Positions 23,116-32,863 of a stretch of DNA of 54,413 nucleotides are shown piece after piece. The notes under the pieces are model-generated. The model saw only the letters and a list, made by a program, of their open reading frames with translations, searched no databases and had not been told where the DNA came from. A program made the position numbers and the translations under genes. The stretch's first letter is position 1, and each line of letters starts with the position of its first letter. This DNA is from an uncultured Eubacteriales bacterium (GTDB lineage Bacteria; Bacillota; Clostridia; Oscillospirales; Acutalibacteraceae). The DNA lies in NCBI GenBank assembly GCA_900316385.1, contig ONCP01000011.1, forward strand, positions 1 to 54,413. Reading direction: 5' to 3'.

Positions 23116-24582
23116 ATGACCGACAAGTCAAAAATCATCTACGGCAATCAGATAAAGGGCAAGGCTCAGCGAAAGGCCGTGAAAACCAAGCGTAAGTATC
23201 AGAAGAAATACGGCGACGACAGCGCGGCGGATTACTCGGTAAAAATATCTGAGAACGCGTGTCTGCACAAGCCGCTGGGTGTTTATGATATCAGAGTGGA
23301 CGAGGGCGTCGGAAGCACCGCGTTTGACCGTGAAAAGGGTCTGATCGTGGGTAATATCCGAATGGGCTTCGGTCATTACAGAATATCGATCGCCATGGCG
23401 TCTGCGGCTCACGCTCTCGGCTATACTCCGTACTGGATGGACCTCAACTCGTTCCCGAACACCACATGTACAAAGGTCATCGGCGCTCAGAACGACCTTT
23501 ATTCTCTGGGGTCGCGTATTTCGCAAAAGAGCAGGCTGTTCAACAAAACCGTTTGGGAGCCGCTCAACTATGAGGGCTTCCGTCAGCTCAGCTATAATTC
23601 GTCCGATCAGAAAAACGCGGAGCTTATGGCGGCGGTTTTCAAAAACGTGCCAAAGGATATCCCGATAATCGGAACTCACGTCTGGCCTGCTCAGGCCGCG
23701 CTCCACGCGGGTATGAAATATGTGGTCAACGCGATCCCCGACAACTGGCCGATGGCTCTGCACCTTGCCGAGGGCAGTATACACACGATCCAGACGCATC
23801 AGTCTTATATCGGTTATCGTATCCTCAACGGTATGCAAAAAAAAGACGTGCTCAAGCCTATGCCTCCGCAAAGCCTTGTGTATACGGGGCATTACGTTGA
23901 TCACGAGCTGGCAGCGAATCTTGAGGCGGACTGCGACCGCAGAATAGAGCGCAAGAAAAGCTCAAAGCCTATGCGTTTTCTTATGACGATCGGAGGCGCG
24001 GGCGCTCAGCGCGAGCTGTTCGCCGCGGTCATACGTCACCTTATTCCGCTGGTTCGCAGGAAAAAGGCGGTGCTTTATCTAAACGTCGGCGATTACAAAA
24101 AGGTTTGGGAGGAGCTTTGCGCCGAAATCAAGGATCTGGAAAAAATGAGCAAGACCCATTTTAACGAGTGGAGCGAGACGGAAACGTTCTGTGAAAATGC
24201 GATCGACGGGGAAGTGAGCGGTATCCACGCTTTCTGGCATGAAAATATCTTTGAGGCGGTTTACTGCACGAATCTTTTGATGCGTTCCGCCGATGTGCTT
24301 CTTACTAAGCCCAGCGAGCTGGCGTTTTACCCGATCCCTAAGCTGTTCCTCAAGAGGATCGGAGGACACGAAAAATGGGGCGCGATCCATTCCGCCGAAA
24401 TGGGCGACGGAACACTTGAATGCGAGGACGTTCCGCATACGCTTCAAATGGTCGATCTTTTCCTTAACGAAAGAGAGCTGTTTGAGCAAATGTGCGAGCA
24501 GATAAAGGTAAACAAAACCATCGGGCTTTACGACGGCGCCTACAAGGCGGTAGAGCTAGCTATGGGTATGAAGGATAAATGA
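23116..24582 (+). CDS. GT-B-like protein, possibly glycosyltransferase (MGDG synthase/MurG-like)
   Basis: I do not recognise this 488-residue protein with certainty. After a basic N-terminus (about 1-35) the segment GLIVGNIRMGFGHYRISIAM resembles the nucleotide-sugar GT-B entry loop of MGDG synthases (GGGH). MTIGGAGAQRELF at about residue 288 and LLTKPSELAFYPIPKLF near 397 match the second-domain landmarks of the same fold. AGGAGGG precedes ATG. It leads the operon with the symporter 11 bases downstream, so it may glycosylate something using, or in response to, galactosides. A role outside sugar catabolism is equally possible. Confidence 0.5.
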   Translation: MTDKSKIIYGNQIKGKAQRKAVKTKRKYQKKYGDDSAADYSVKISENACLHKPLGVYDIRVDEGVGSTAFDREKGLIVGNIRMGFGHYRISIAMASAAHALGYTPYWMDLNSFPNTTCTKVIGAQNDLYSLGSRISQKSRLFNKTVWEPLNYEGFRQLSYNSSDQKNAELMAAVFKNVPKDIPIIGTHVWPAQAALHAGMKYVVNAIPDNWPMALHLAEGSIHTIQTHQSYIGYRILNGMQKKDVLKPMPPQSLVYTGHYVDHELAANLEADCDRRIERKKSSKPMRFLMTIGGAGAQRELFAAVIRHLIPLVRRKKAVLYLNVGDYKKVWEELCAEIKDLEKMSKTHFNEWSETETFCENAIDGEVSGIHAFWHENIFEAVYCTNLLMRSADVLLTKPSELAFYPIPKLFLKRIGGHEKWGAIHSAEMGDGTLECEDVPHTLQMVDLFLNERELFEQMCEQIKVNKTIGLYDGAYKAVELAMGMKDK

Positions 24583-24592
24583 GGAGGAAAGT

Positions 24593-25990
24593 ATGAAACG
24601 GTTAAGCAAAAGACAAATGAGGATATTCGCGGTGGGTCAGCTCGGCTGGTCTACGCTCAGCGGAATAATCAGCGCGTGGTTCGTCACGTTCTATCTGCCG
24701 ACGCAGGTCGACATCAAGGGCGGAGCGACGCAGTACATCGTTCCCGGCTTGGTCATAGGCGGTTTCCTGACGGTGCTCGGTCTGATCACCGCTCTGTCGC
24801 GTGTGTTTGACGCGATCACCGATCCGCTGATAGCCTCTCTTTCGGACAGAAGCAAAAACAAGCGCGGCAGGCGTATCCCGTTTATGCAGTACGCAGCGGT
24901 GCCGCTTTCGGTAGTTACGGTGCTGCTCTTCTGCGCGCCCGTTGACAAGATCAGCTCGATAAACGTTGTGTGGATATCCGTGTTCATCGTGCTTTTCTAC
25001 CTGTTTATGACGATGTACTGCACTCCCTACAACGCGCTCATCTCCGAGTTCGGAAAAACTCAGGACGACAGAATGTACATCTCAACGGCGATATCTCTGA
25101 CCTTCTTCGCGGGCACGATGCTCGCCTACACACCGTTCGCGTTCGCGGGAATGCTTCGCTCAAGCTTCGGCTTTGCGTGGAGCTATCGGATATGCTTCAT
25201 CATTCTGGCGGTCATCTCCTGCGTTTGTATGCTGATCCCGACGTTTTGCCTCAAGGAAAAGGATTTTGTTGATACAAAGCCTTCCGAATCAAATATGTTC
25301 AAATCTCTCGGCGCGACCTTTAAAAACGGAAGCTTCCGCGTGTTCGTGTCGTCCGATATTATGTACTGGGTAGGACTTACTCTGTTCCAGACGGGTCTGC
25401 CGTTCTTCGTAAAGGTTTCGATGAAGCTCAACGAATCCTTCACTATGATTTTCCTCGGTGGAATGACCGTGCTTTCGGCGGCGTTCTATCCGATCGTTCC
25501 CAAGCTTGTTAAGAAATTCGGCAAGAAAAAGCTCGTTATTACGGGCTTTATCGGTCTGGCTCTGGCTTATGTGATCGCGGGCTTGATCGGCGTGATCGGA
25601 ACGACCATTATCCCCGGTATCGTTTACGGCGTGCTTATCTGCGTTATCGCGGCTTTCCCGATGGCTCTGCTGGGTATCATTCCGCAGTCGATCGTCGCGG
25701 ACGTCGCCGAGGCGGACGGCTACGAGACAGGCGAGAACCGCGAGGGAATGTTCTTTGCGGCGCGTACCTTCGCTATGAAGTTCGGACAGTCGCTGGCGAT
25801 GCTCGTGTTCACCTCGCTCGCCATCATCGGAACGACCCAGAACACAAACTCAAACGATATTACCGCTTCGGTCGTCGGTATGACGATAGTCGGCTTCGTC
25901 GCGGTCGCGTTCTGCTCGCTCGGAGCGCTGATCCTCAGCCTTTACAACGAGAAAAAGGTTATGTCGATCATTGAAAAGAAAAAGAAATAA
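24593..25990 (+). CDS. GPH-family sugar:cation symporter (MelB-like)
   Basis: The 465-residue protein has about twelve membrane segments and the glycoside-pentoside-hexuronide family signature around RVFDAITDPLIASLSDRSKN, in which the Asp and Arg residues bind cation and sugar in MelB. Family length is normal. GGAGG precedes ATG. Its position before an alpha-galactosidase and galK-galT indicates uptake of melibiose, raffinose or related alpha-galactosides; the exact sugar is inferred. Confidence 0.85.
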   Translation: MKRLSKRQMRIFAVGQLGWSTLSGIISAWFVTFYLPTQVDIKGGATQYIVPGLVIGGFLTVLGLITALSRVFDAITDPLIASLSDRSKNKRGRRIPFMQYAAVPLSVVTVLLFCAPVDKISSINVVWISVFIVLFYLFMTMYCTPYNALISEFGKTQDDRMYISTAISLTFFAGTMLAYTPFAFAGMLRSSFGFAWSYRICFIILAVISCVCMLIPTFCLKEKDFVDTKPSESNMFKSLGATFKNGSFRVFVSSDIMYWVGLTLFQTGLPFFVKVSMKLNESFTMIFLGGMTVLSAAFYPIVPKLVKKFGKKKLVITGFIGLALAYVIAGLIGVIGTTIIPGIVYGVLICVIAAFPMALLGIIPQSIVADVAEADGYETGENREGMFFAARTFAMKFGQSLAMLVFTSLAIIGTTQNTNSNDITASVVGMTIVGFVAVAFCSLGALILSLYNEKKVMSIIEKKKK

Positions 25991-26004
25991 GTTCGGTGAT
26001 ATAA

Positions 26005-28362
26005 ATGATAAGAATGCTTAGCGGCGAACGTCCCGCGTTTGTGCTTGATACCGAGAACACTACCTATGTTTTCTCCATAGCGCCGTCGGGACACCTTGAA
26101 CATCTTTATTACGGCGGCTCTATCAAGCTTTCCGCCGCATCGGAATGCGATGCTTTCCGCGAAAAACGCGAGTTTGAGGCGGGCAACAGCATTGTTTATT
26201 CCAAGGAGCACCCGACCGTTCTTTTGGAGGATATGTGTCTGGAGTTTTCCGCGCTCGGTCACGGAGATGTCCGCGAGCCGTTTGTGGAGCTCGTCAGGAA
26301 AGACGGCAGCCGAAGCGGAGATTTTTTGTACGACGGTTATTCGATCGACAGCGAGCCATCCGACTTCGAAACACTCCCGTCCTCTTACGCCGAGGACGGA
26401 AAGGCAGAGCACCTCTGCGTTTCCGCGCGCGACGGCGAGCTTGTGCTGGAGCTTCACTACCGCGTTTATCCCGACTGCGATGTTATCACCAGAAGCGCGA
26501 GACTTCGCAACGAGGGCAAAGAAACGGTAGCTCTCGAGCGCCTTATGAGCGCGCAGGTAGATATTCCGTTCAGCGGCGTCTGCGTCACCTCGTTCCACGG
26601 CGCGTGGGCGCGCGAAATGAACAGAAATACCGCCACGCTTACGGCAGGCAAGTTCGTTGTGGAGAGCCGCGCCGGATGTTCTTCCAACCGCGCGAACCCG
26701 TTTTTTATGGTGCATTCGCCGTCGACAACCGAGCACACGGGCAGTGTGTACGGCTTCAACCTGATTTACAGCGGAAATCATTACGCCGCGGCGGAGGTCA
26801 ACGCCTACGGCAAAACGAGGATAATCAGCGGTATTCAGCCGAGCGGCTTCAGGTTTTTGCTAGGTGAGGGTGAGAGCTTTGAGGCTCCCGAGGCCGTTAT
26901 GACATTCTCGGCGCGCGGCTTTACGGGTCAGAGCGTCAATATGCACCGCTTTGTGCGCGAGCATATCGTCAGAGGCGAGTGGAAGCGCAGGGAGCGTCCC
27001 GTGCTTTTGAACAGCTGGGAAGCGTTTTATTTCAAGATCAACGAACGCGATCTGCTGTCGCTCGCGAAGGCGGGCAGGAAGCTCGGGATCGAGCTGTTTG
27101 TACTGGATGACGGCTGGTTCGGAGAGAGGGACGACGATACGAAGGCTCTCGGCGACTGGGAGCCGAACGCTAAAAAGCTCCCGAACGGGCTCGGCTCGCT
27201 CGCGGAGAAAATCAACGCGCTTGGAATGGATTTCGGTATCTGGGTGGAGCCCGAGATGATCAATGTCGACAGCGAGCTTTACCGCCGCCGCCCCGACTGG
27301 TCTATGGCGGTCGAGGGCAGGCTCCATTCCGAGGGAAGGAACCAGCGTGTGCTCGACCTCGCCAATCCCGAGGTGAGGGATTATATTATTGAGAAAATGA
27401 GCGGAGTTTTTTCCTCCGCTGATATATCATATGTAAAATGGGATATGAACCGCATCTTTTCCGATGTTTTTTCGCCGTATCTGCCGCCCGAGCGTCAGGG
27501 CGAAACGGCTCACCGCTACATCTGCGGACTTTACAGCGTTATGAAAACGTTGACGGAGCGGTTCCCGAATATTCTTTTTGAGGGTTGCGCCTCGGGCGGA
27601 AACCGCTTTGATTTGGGCATACTCTGTTATTTTCCGCAAATCTGGGCGAGCGACAATACGGACGCCGTGTGCCGCGCCGCGATCCAGGAGGGTTACAGCT
27701 ACGGCTATCCGCAGTCCTGCGTCGGCGCTCATGTCAGCGCTTCTCCAAACCACCAGACTCTCAGGGTAACGCCGCTTGAAACGCGCTTCGGCGTTTCGGC
27801 GTTCGGAGTGCTGGGCTATGAAATAGACGCGCGCGATTTCAAAAACGAGGACAGGGAAAAGGTCTCAAAGCAGATCGCTCTGTACAAGCAATGGCGAAAG
27901 GTGTTGCAGTTCGGGCAGCTTTTCCGCGTGCTGTCGGGTAACGTACATGAATGGATCTGCGTTTCCGAGGACAAAACAAAGGCGGTCGGACTTCTGCTTC
28001 AGGAGCTGACGAAACCGAACACTCAGGCTCAGCGGTTTTTTGCCGCGGGGCTTGACCCGAAAAGAAATTACCGTTTGTACAGCATCTCTCAGCGTGTTGA
28101 CGTCAAGCAATTCGGCAGCCTTATCAATACCGTCGCTCCGATACACGTAAAACAGGATTCGCTGCTCCATAACGTGATCGCCAAAGCGGTCAAGATGAAC
28201 GGAGAGGCGGAGGATCTCACCGCTTCGGGCGACGTGCTAATGCGTACGGGCGTCGCGCTCAGCCCCGCTTTCGCGGGAACGGGCTTCAACGAAAACGTCA
28301 GAGTGTTCACCGATTTTTCGTCACGGCTTTACTTTTTCGAGGCTGAGGAGGAGAGCGAATGA
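26005..28362 (+). CDS. Alpha-galactosidase, GH36
   Basis: The 785-residue cytoplasmic enzyme releases galactose from alpha-galactosides. Its length fits the full-size GH36 architecture: N-terminal beta-sandwich, TIM barrel and small C-terminal domain. Catalytic landmarks are LFVLDDGWFG and WVEPEMIN in the barrel, the nucleophile Asp480 in VKWDMNR, and acid/base Asp550 in ASDNTDAVCR. No signal peptide is present, so the sugar must be imported first, by the symporter upstream. It overlaps galK by an ATGA. Confidence 0.93.
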   Translation: MIRMLSGERPAFVLDTENTTYVFSIAPSGHLEHLYYGGSIKLSAASECDAFREKREFEAGNSIVYSKEHPTVLLEDMCLEFSALGHGDVREPFVELVRKDGSRSGDFLYDGYSIDSEPSDFETLPSSYAEDGKAEHLCVSARDGELVLELHYRVYPDCDVITRSARLRNEGKETVALERLMSAQVDIPFSGVCVTSFHGAWAREMNRNTATLTAGKFVVESRAGCSSNRANPFFMVHSPSTTEHTGSVYGFNLIYSGNHYAAAEVNAYGKTRIISGIQPSGFRFLLGEGESFEAPEAVMTFSARGFTGQSVNMHRFVREHIVRGEWKRRERPVLLNSWEAFYFKINERDLLSLAKAGRKLGIELFVLDDGWFGERDDDTKALGDWEPNAKKLPNGLGSLAEKINALGMDFGIWVEPEMINVDSELYRRRPDWSMAVEGRLHSEGRNQRVLDLANPEVRDYIIEKMSGVFSSADISYVKWDMNRIFSDVFSPYLPPERQGETAHRYICGLYSVMKTLTERFPNILFEGCASGGNRFDLGILCYFPQIWASDNTDAVCRAAIQEGYSYGYPQSCVGAHVSASPNHQTLRVTPLETRFGVSAFGVLGYEIDARDFKNEDREKVSKQIALYKQWRKVLQFGQLFRVLSGNVHEWICVSEDKTKAVGLLLQELTKPNTQAQRFFAAGLDPKRNYRLYSISQRVDVKQFGSLINTVAPIHVKQDSLLHNVIAKAVKMNGEAEDLTASGDVLMRTGVALSPAFAGTGFNENVRVFTDFSSRLYFFEAEEESE

Positions 28363-29501
28363 ATATAATAGAATTGTCATTTGAAAGAGTTTTTAACAAA
28401 CCTCCCGAGGCGGTTTGCTTTGCCCCGGGCAGGGTCAATCTTATCGGAGAGCACACCGATTACAACGGCGGCCACGTGTTTCCGTGCGCCGTGAATCTCG
28501 GTATCCGCTGCGCCGCGTCTTGCCGTAGCGACGGAGTTATCAGGTTCTTCTCCGAGAATTTTAAGAACGACGGTATCAAGGAATATTCCGTCGCGGATCT
28601 GTCGCTCCAAAACGCTTGGTCGGACTATCCCGTCAGCGTTATCCGCGCGTTCAAAGCGTTCGGCTATCCCTTACCGAACGGAGCGGATTTTTGGTTCAGC
28701 GGAGATTTGCCCGACGGCGCGGGGCTTTCGTCCTCGGCGGCGCTCGAGGTAGCCACAGGCACGATGCTCAGGGAGCTTTTCTCGATTCCCGTTACCGAGC
28801 AGGAGATCGCCGTTCTCGGTCAGTTTGCCGAAAACCGCTTTATCGGCGTCAACTGCGGGATAATGGATCAGTTCGCGAGCGCTATGGGACTGAGCGAGTG
28901 CGCCGTTCTGCTAAACGCGGAGACGCTCGAATACAAATACGCTCCGATCGGCGACGCGGCTCTTATCATCGTTAACAGCGGTGTGAAGCATTCGCTTGCC
29001 GCGTCCGCGTATAACGATCGCAGACGCGAGTGTGAATCAGCCCTGAGAGCCTTGAAAGCGCGTTCTCTTTGCTCGCTTACACCCTGCGAATTTGAGGAAA
29101 GAAAGTATTTGATCTCGGCCCCAGTATGCCTCAGACGCGCGAAACACGCGGTATATGAAAATCAACGTACGCTCGACGGAGCCGACGCTCTGGCTCACGG
29201 CGACCTTCAAGCGTTCGGAAAGCTGATGAACGCCTCGCACAGATCGCTTAGGGACGACTATGAGGTTTCCTGCGAGGAGCTTGATTTTCTTGCTGAAACC
29301 GCGCAGAATATCTGCGGAGTTTACGGCTCGCGGATGACAGGCGGAGGCTTTGGCGGCTGCACCGTCAACCTGATGGAGAGCGGCGTGGCCGAGAAGTTTA
29401 TCAATACAATACGGATCGCGTACAAACAGCGGTTCGGTATTATCCCCGAAGTGTACAAAATCAAAGTCGGAAACGGCGCCGAAATAATAAAGGATCGATG
29501 A
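28359..29501 (+). CDS. galK: Galactokinase
   Basis: The 380-residue GHMP kinase converts galactose to galactose 1-phosphate. The galactokinase signature GRVNLIGEHTDYNGG covers residues 24-38, the ATP loop AGLSSSAALE residues 121-130, the catalytic base is Asp170 (GIMDQF), and the third motif is RMTGGGFGGCTV. It begins with an ATGA overlap on the alpha-galactosidase and ends with another on galT. Confidence 0.96.
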   Translation: MNIIELSFERVFNKPPEAVCFAPGRVNLIGEHTDYNGGHVFPCAVNLGIRCAASCRSDGVIRFFSENFKNDGIKEYSVADLSLQNAWSDYPVSVIRAFKAFGYPLPNGADFWFSGDLPDGAGLSSSAALEVATGTMLRELFSIPVTEQEIAVLGQFAENRFIGVNCGIMDQFASAMGLSECAVLLNAETLEYKYAPIGDAALIIVNSGVKHSLAASAYNDRRRECESALRALKARSLCSLTPCEFEERKYLISAPVCLRRAKHAVYENQRTLDGADALAHGDLQAFGKLMNASHRSLRDDYEVSCEELDFLAETAQNICGVYGSRMTGGGFGGCTVNLMESGVAEKFINTIRIAYKQRFGIIPEVYKIKVGNGAEIIKDR

Positions 29502-30994
29502 TTATGATTTATCAAGCCATAGAATCACTAGTCGCGTACGGACTTGAAAACGGTCTGATCGACAAAAGTGAAAGCATTTATACACGCAACAGGCTTCTCG
29601 CCGTTTTGGGAGAGGACGGATTTGAAAAAGCCGAGCCGACCGAAGCTCCCCTGACGGAGCTTTTGGGAGAGCTTACGGATTACGCCGTGCAAAAGGGCTT
29701 GTGCGCCGACACGACCGAGAGCCGCGATATTTTTGACACCGAGCTGATGAACTGTCTCACTCCGCGTCCGGGAGAGGTGAACCGCCGCTTCTGGGAGAAG
29801 TATCTTTTCTCGCCCGAGGAGGCGAGCGATTGGTTCTACCGCTTCAGCGGCGACGTTAATTATATACGCCGCGACAGGATCGCGCGCGACCGCCGTTGGA
29901 AAATACAGAGCGATTACGGCGAGCTTGATATAACGATCAATCTTTCCAAGCCCGAAAAAGACCCGCGCGATATCGCCGCCGCGGGAAACGCCGCGTCGGT
30001 CGCGTATCCGCTTTGTCAGCTTTGCGAGGAGAACGTCGGTTACGCGGGAAGGATCGGACATCCCGCGAGGGCGAATCACCGCGTTATCCCGTTGAATTTA
30101 AAGGGCGAAAGCTGGTTCTTGCAGTATTCGCCGTATGTGTATTACAACGAGCACTGTATCGTGTTCAACAGCCGCCATATTCCTATGAAGATCGACCGCG
30201 CGGCTTTTGACAGGCTGTTCGATTTTGTGCGCCAGTTTCCGCACTATTTTGTCGGCTCGAACGCCGATCTGCCAATCGTCGGCGGCTCCATCCTCAGCCA
30301 CGACCATTTTCAGGGCGGAAGATATGTTTTCGCTATGGAAAAGGCGGAGCTTGAGCGCGAGTTTTCCGTGAACGGCTACGAGGACGTAACGTGCGGTATC
30401 GTCAAATGGCCGTTGTCCGTGATCAGGCTCAGAGGAAAAAGCAGTAAGGAGCTTGCCGAGCTTGCCGAGATAATCCTGGACAAATGGCGCGGTTATACCG
30501 ACGAAAAGGCGATGATATACGCCGAGACCGACGGAATGCCTCACAACACGATAACTCCGATCGCCAGAAGAAGGGGAGAGGATTATGAGCTCGATCTTTG
30601 TCTGCGCAACAACCTCACCACACCCGAGCATCCGCTTGGGCTGTATCACCCTCACGCCGAGCGCCATCATATCAAGAAAGAAAACATCGGACTGATCGAG
30701 GTTATGGGCCTTGCTGTTCTGCCCGCGCGCCTGCAAAAGGAGCTTGATCTGCTGGAGAGGTTCATCGCCGAGGGCAGAGATATCGCCTCCGACGAGGCTG
30801 TCGCCAAGCACGCCGACTGGGCGAACGGGTTTGCTCACGAGCTGAGCTCACAGCCGGTCAGCGTCATCAGAGAAAGGCTTGAGCAGGAGGTCGGGAGAGT
30901 GTTCCTCAAGGTTTTAGAGGACGCGGGCGTGTTTAAGCGCGACAGCGAGGGACAGGCGGCCTTCACGCGCTTTATAAGCTCGATTTCAGAGTAA
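29498..30994 (+). CDS. galT: UDP-glucose--hexose-1-phosphate uridylyltransferase, class II
   Basis: The 498-residue protein belongs to the longer, Firmicute-type GalT (galT_2) and exchanges UDP between UDP-glucose and galactose 1-phosphate. Motifs are GGSILSHDHFQGGRYVF, PHNTITPIARRRGEDYELDL and LYHPHAERHHIKKENIGLIE. ATG 29498 overlaps the galK stop; ATG 29504 is also possible. No galE is in the window, so the epimerase that completes the Leloir pathway must be elsewhere. Confidence 0.95.
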   Translation: MIMIYQAIESLVAYGLENGLIDKSESIYTRNRLLAVLGEDGFEKAEPTEAPLTELLGELTDYAVQKGLCADTTESRDIFDTELMNCLTPRPGEVNRRFWEKYLFSPEEASDWFYRFSGDVNYIRRDRIARDRRWKIQSDYGELDITINLSKPEKDPRDIAAAGNAASVAYPLCQLCEENVGYAGRIGHPARANHRVIPLNLKGESWFLQYSPYVYYNEHCIVFNSRHIPMKIDRAAFDRLFDFVRQFPHYFVGSNADLPIVGGSILSHDHFQGGRYVFAMEKAELEREFSVNGYEDVTCGIVKWPLSVIRLRGKSSKELAELAEIILDKWRGYTDEKAMIYAETDGMPHNTITPIARRRGEDYELDLCLRNNLTTPEHPLGLYHPHAERHHIKKENIGLIEVMGLAVLPARLQKELDLLERFIAEGRDIASDEAVAKHADWANGFAHELSSQPVSVIRERLEQEVGRVFLKVLEDAGVFKRDSEGQAAFTRFISSISE

Positions 30995-31007
30995 ACGGAG
31001 ACGGCTT

Positions 31008-31508
31008 ATGGCAGAAGAACAACGGCTTACTCATCCTTTTCCGCCGCTTTTTGGTCCCGATTCCGAAGCGTTGATCCTCGGAAGCTTTCCGTCGGTCAAG
31101 TCCAGAGAGCAGAGCTTTTTCTACGGACATCCGCAAAACCGCTTTTGGCGTGTGATCGCGGCGGTGTTCGAAGAAGATGTGCCTTCAGGCATTGAGGAAA
31201 AAACGCTTTTGATCCTACGAAACCGCCTGGCTCTTTGGGATTCGATCAGGTCTTGCACTATCACAGGCTCGTCCGACAGCTCCGTCCGTGACGTTGTGCC
31301 GAACGATATTAGCGCGATACTTGGCAACAGCAAGGTGGAAAGGATTTTTTGCAACGGCGCTTTGTCGCATAAAATGTATATGAAATATATTTATCCCGAC
31401 GTTCGGATAAAGGCGGTGAAGCTCCCGTCCACCAGCCCTGCGAACGCCGCGTTTTCACTCGACAGGCTCATCAGGGAGTGGTCGGTGCTGAGAAAGGACA
31501 AGATATGA
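31008..31508 (+). CDS. DNA-deoxyinosine (hypoxanthine) glycosylase, UDG superfamily
   Basis: The 166-residue protein matches the hypoxanthine-DNA glycosylase branch of the uracil-DNA glycosylase fold. The signature is [13 protein letters not shown], with [14 protein letters not shown] close behind, NRLALWDSI in the middle, and the C-terminal [13 protein letters not shown]. It would remove deaminated adenine from DNA. It starts 13 bases after galT and overlaps the next gene by ATGA, so it rides in the galactoside operon with no obvious pathway link. Confidence 0.82.
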   Translation: MAEEQRLTHPFPPLFGPDSEALILGSFPSVKSREQSFFYGHPQNRFWRVIAAVFEEDVPSGIEEKTLLILRNRLALWDSIRSCTITGSSDSSVRDVVPNDISAILGNSKVERIFCNGALSHKMYMKYIYPDVRIKAVKLPSTSPANAAFSLDRLIREWSVLRKDKI

Positions 31509-32059
31509 TCGGTCTGTTTAAAAATGACAAATACAGCGAGCTGAGAAAGTTTATCGCCGATCGTTTCACAGGCGAGAGAAGGGCTTCCTCCGATAAAAAA
31601 AGACGCGCCAAGCCTTCGGAAGAAAAGCTTTCGGCGGCGTGCTTTGAGGGCGCTTCGGTTCCGCGCGCCGAGCCGTGCCTCGGGGATTATCCCGAGCTTG
31701 ACGAGCGCTTGAAAAAGCTGGACGAGAGCTTCTCCGAGTCGCTGCTTCGGCTGATCGACGAGAGCGGTATGACCGACGCCGAGTGCTACAAAAAAGCGGG
31801 GATCGACCGCAAGCTGTTCTCAAAGATACGTTCCAATCCGCTCTATAAGCCCTCCAAGCCCACCGCGGTGGCGTTCGCGCTCGCGTTGGAGCTTGACCTT
31901 GAGTCCGCCTCGGAGCTGCTTGGAAAAGCGGGCTTCTCATTCTCGGACAGCTCAAAATTTGATATAATCATCGAGTATTTTATTCTTAAAAAGAATTATA
32001 ATTTATTTGAGATCAACGAGGCGCTCTATCATTTTGACCAGCCCGTGCTCGGCTGCTGA
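31505..32059 (+). CDS. Conserved protein of unknown function with helix-turn-helix-like C-terminus
   Basis: The 184-residue protein is not assigned to a pathway. Residues 1-65 are basic and variable. The C-terminal 115 residues form a helical module beginning near [19 protein letters not shown], with [16 protein letters not shown] and [18 protein letters not shown], which resembles an XRE-type helix-turn-helix. I recall similar modules at the ends of multi-domain Firmicute proteins, without a function. ATG 31505 overlaps the DNA glycosylase stop (ATGA). A terminator follows at 32109, ending the operon. Confidence 0.6.
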   Translation: MIGLFKNDKYSELRKFIADRFTGERRASSDKKRRAKPSEEKLSAACFEGASVPRAEPCLGDYPELDERLKKLDESFSESLLRLIDESGMTDAECYKKAGIDRKLFSKIRSNPLYKPSKPTAVAFALALELDLESASELLGKAGFSFSDSSKFDIIIEYFILKKNYNLFEINEALYHFDQPVLGC

Positions 32060-32108
32060 GATGTCGCCTCGCAGGCGACCGCAAAAATAAAAAACTACGA
32101 TATAATTC

Positions 32109-32141
32109 AGTCACAAGCTAAGCCTTGTGACTATTTTATTT
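32109..32141 (+). terminator. Terminator of the galactoside operon
   Basis: A perfect 9-bp stem AGTCACAAG/CTTGTGACT with a six-base loop is followed by ATTTTATTT. It lies between the unknown protein gene and the VWA gene. A weaker GTCGCCT/AGGCGAC hairpin precedes it at about 32062-32079. Confidence 0.7.
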
Positions 32142-32155
32142 CAGGAGTGACAGAT

Positions 32156-32794
32156 ATGAAAAACAACATTACGGAACTGGTTTTTATTCTTGACAGAAGC
32201 GGCTCGATGTCGGGGCTCGAGGGTGACACTATCGGCGGTTTTAATTCTTTGATAGAAAAACAGCGAAAGGACGACGGGCTCTGCTATGTAACGACCGTGC
32301 TGTTTGACAACGAGCTTGAGACGATCCACGACCGTGTGAAGCTTGACGAGATCAAAAAGATGACAGAGGACGATTACACCGTTCGCGGCTGTACCGCGCT
32401 GATCGACGCGATCGGCGTAACGATCGGACATATCCAAGATATCCACAAATACGCTCGTCCCGAGGATGTTCCCGAGCACACGATGTTCGTAATTATGACC
32501 GACGGACTTGAGAACGCGAGCCATATTTACTCTTCCTCAAAGGTCAAAAAGATGATCGAAAAGCGTAAAAAGGACGGCTGGGAGTTCCTGTTTATCGGCG
32601 CGAACATCGACGCGGTAGAAACCGCGGGACGCTTCGGGATAGGCTCGGACAGAGCCGTGAATTATCACGCGGACTCAAAAGGAACCTCCGTCGTTTACGA
32701 AACCGTTTCAAGAGCGGTCGGAGCGGTCAGAAGGCGCGCGCCGCTGAAGGCCGATTGGTGCGAGGAGATCGAGAGAGATTTTAACGACAGGTAA
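32156..32794 (+). CDS. VWA-domain protein (TerY-like)
   Basis: The 212-residue protein is essentially a single von Willebrand factor A domain. The MIDAS motif is Asp13-x-Ser15-x-Ser17 (ILDRSGSMSG), and TVRGCTALIDAIG and MTDGLENAS supply the other metal ligands. No signal peptide is seen. Such stand-alone cytoplasmic VWA proteins mediate metal-dependent protein contacts; the partner is unknown and no ter genes are present. ATG 32156 has CAGGAG 8 bases upstream; GTG 32147 overlaps that site. Confidence 0.82.
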   Translation: MKNNITELVFILDRSGSMSGLEGDTIGGFNSLIEKQRKDDGLCYVTTVLFDNELETIHDRVKLDEIKKMTEDDYTVRGCTALIDAIGVTIGHIQDIHKYARPEDVPEHTMFVIMTDGLENASHIYSSSKVKKMIEKRKKDGWEFLFIGANIDAVETAGRFGIGSDRAVNYHADSKGTSVVYETVSRAVGAVRRRAPLKADWCEEIERDFNDR

Positions 32795-32863
32795 CAAAAA
32801 ATGTGTACAAGCATAGAATGAACTAAGCCGTGATATTCGGCTTGGAAAGAAAGGGAATATTCT

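Noticed and set aside
30098..30838. Long minus-strand open frame inside galT, and similar ones inside glpK, htpG and the GH36 gene
   Set aside because: These are antisense shadows in genes with strong family matches; they lack ribosome sites and recognisable motifs.
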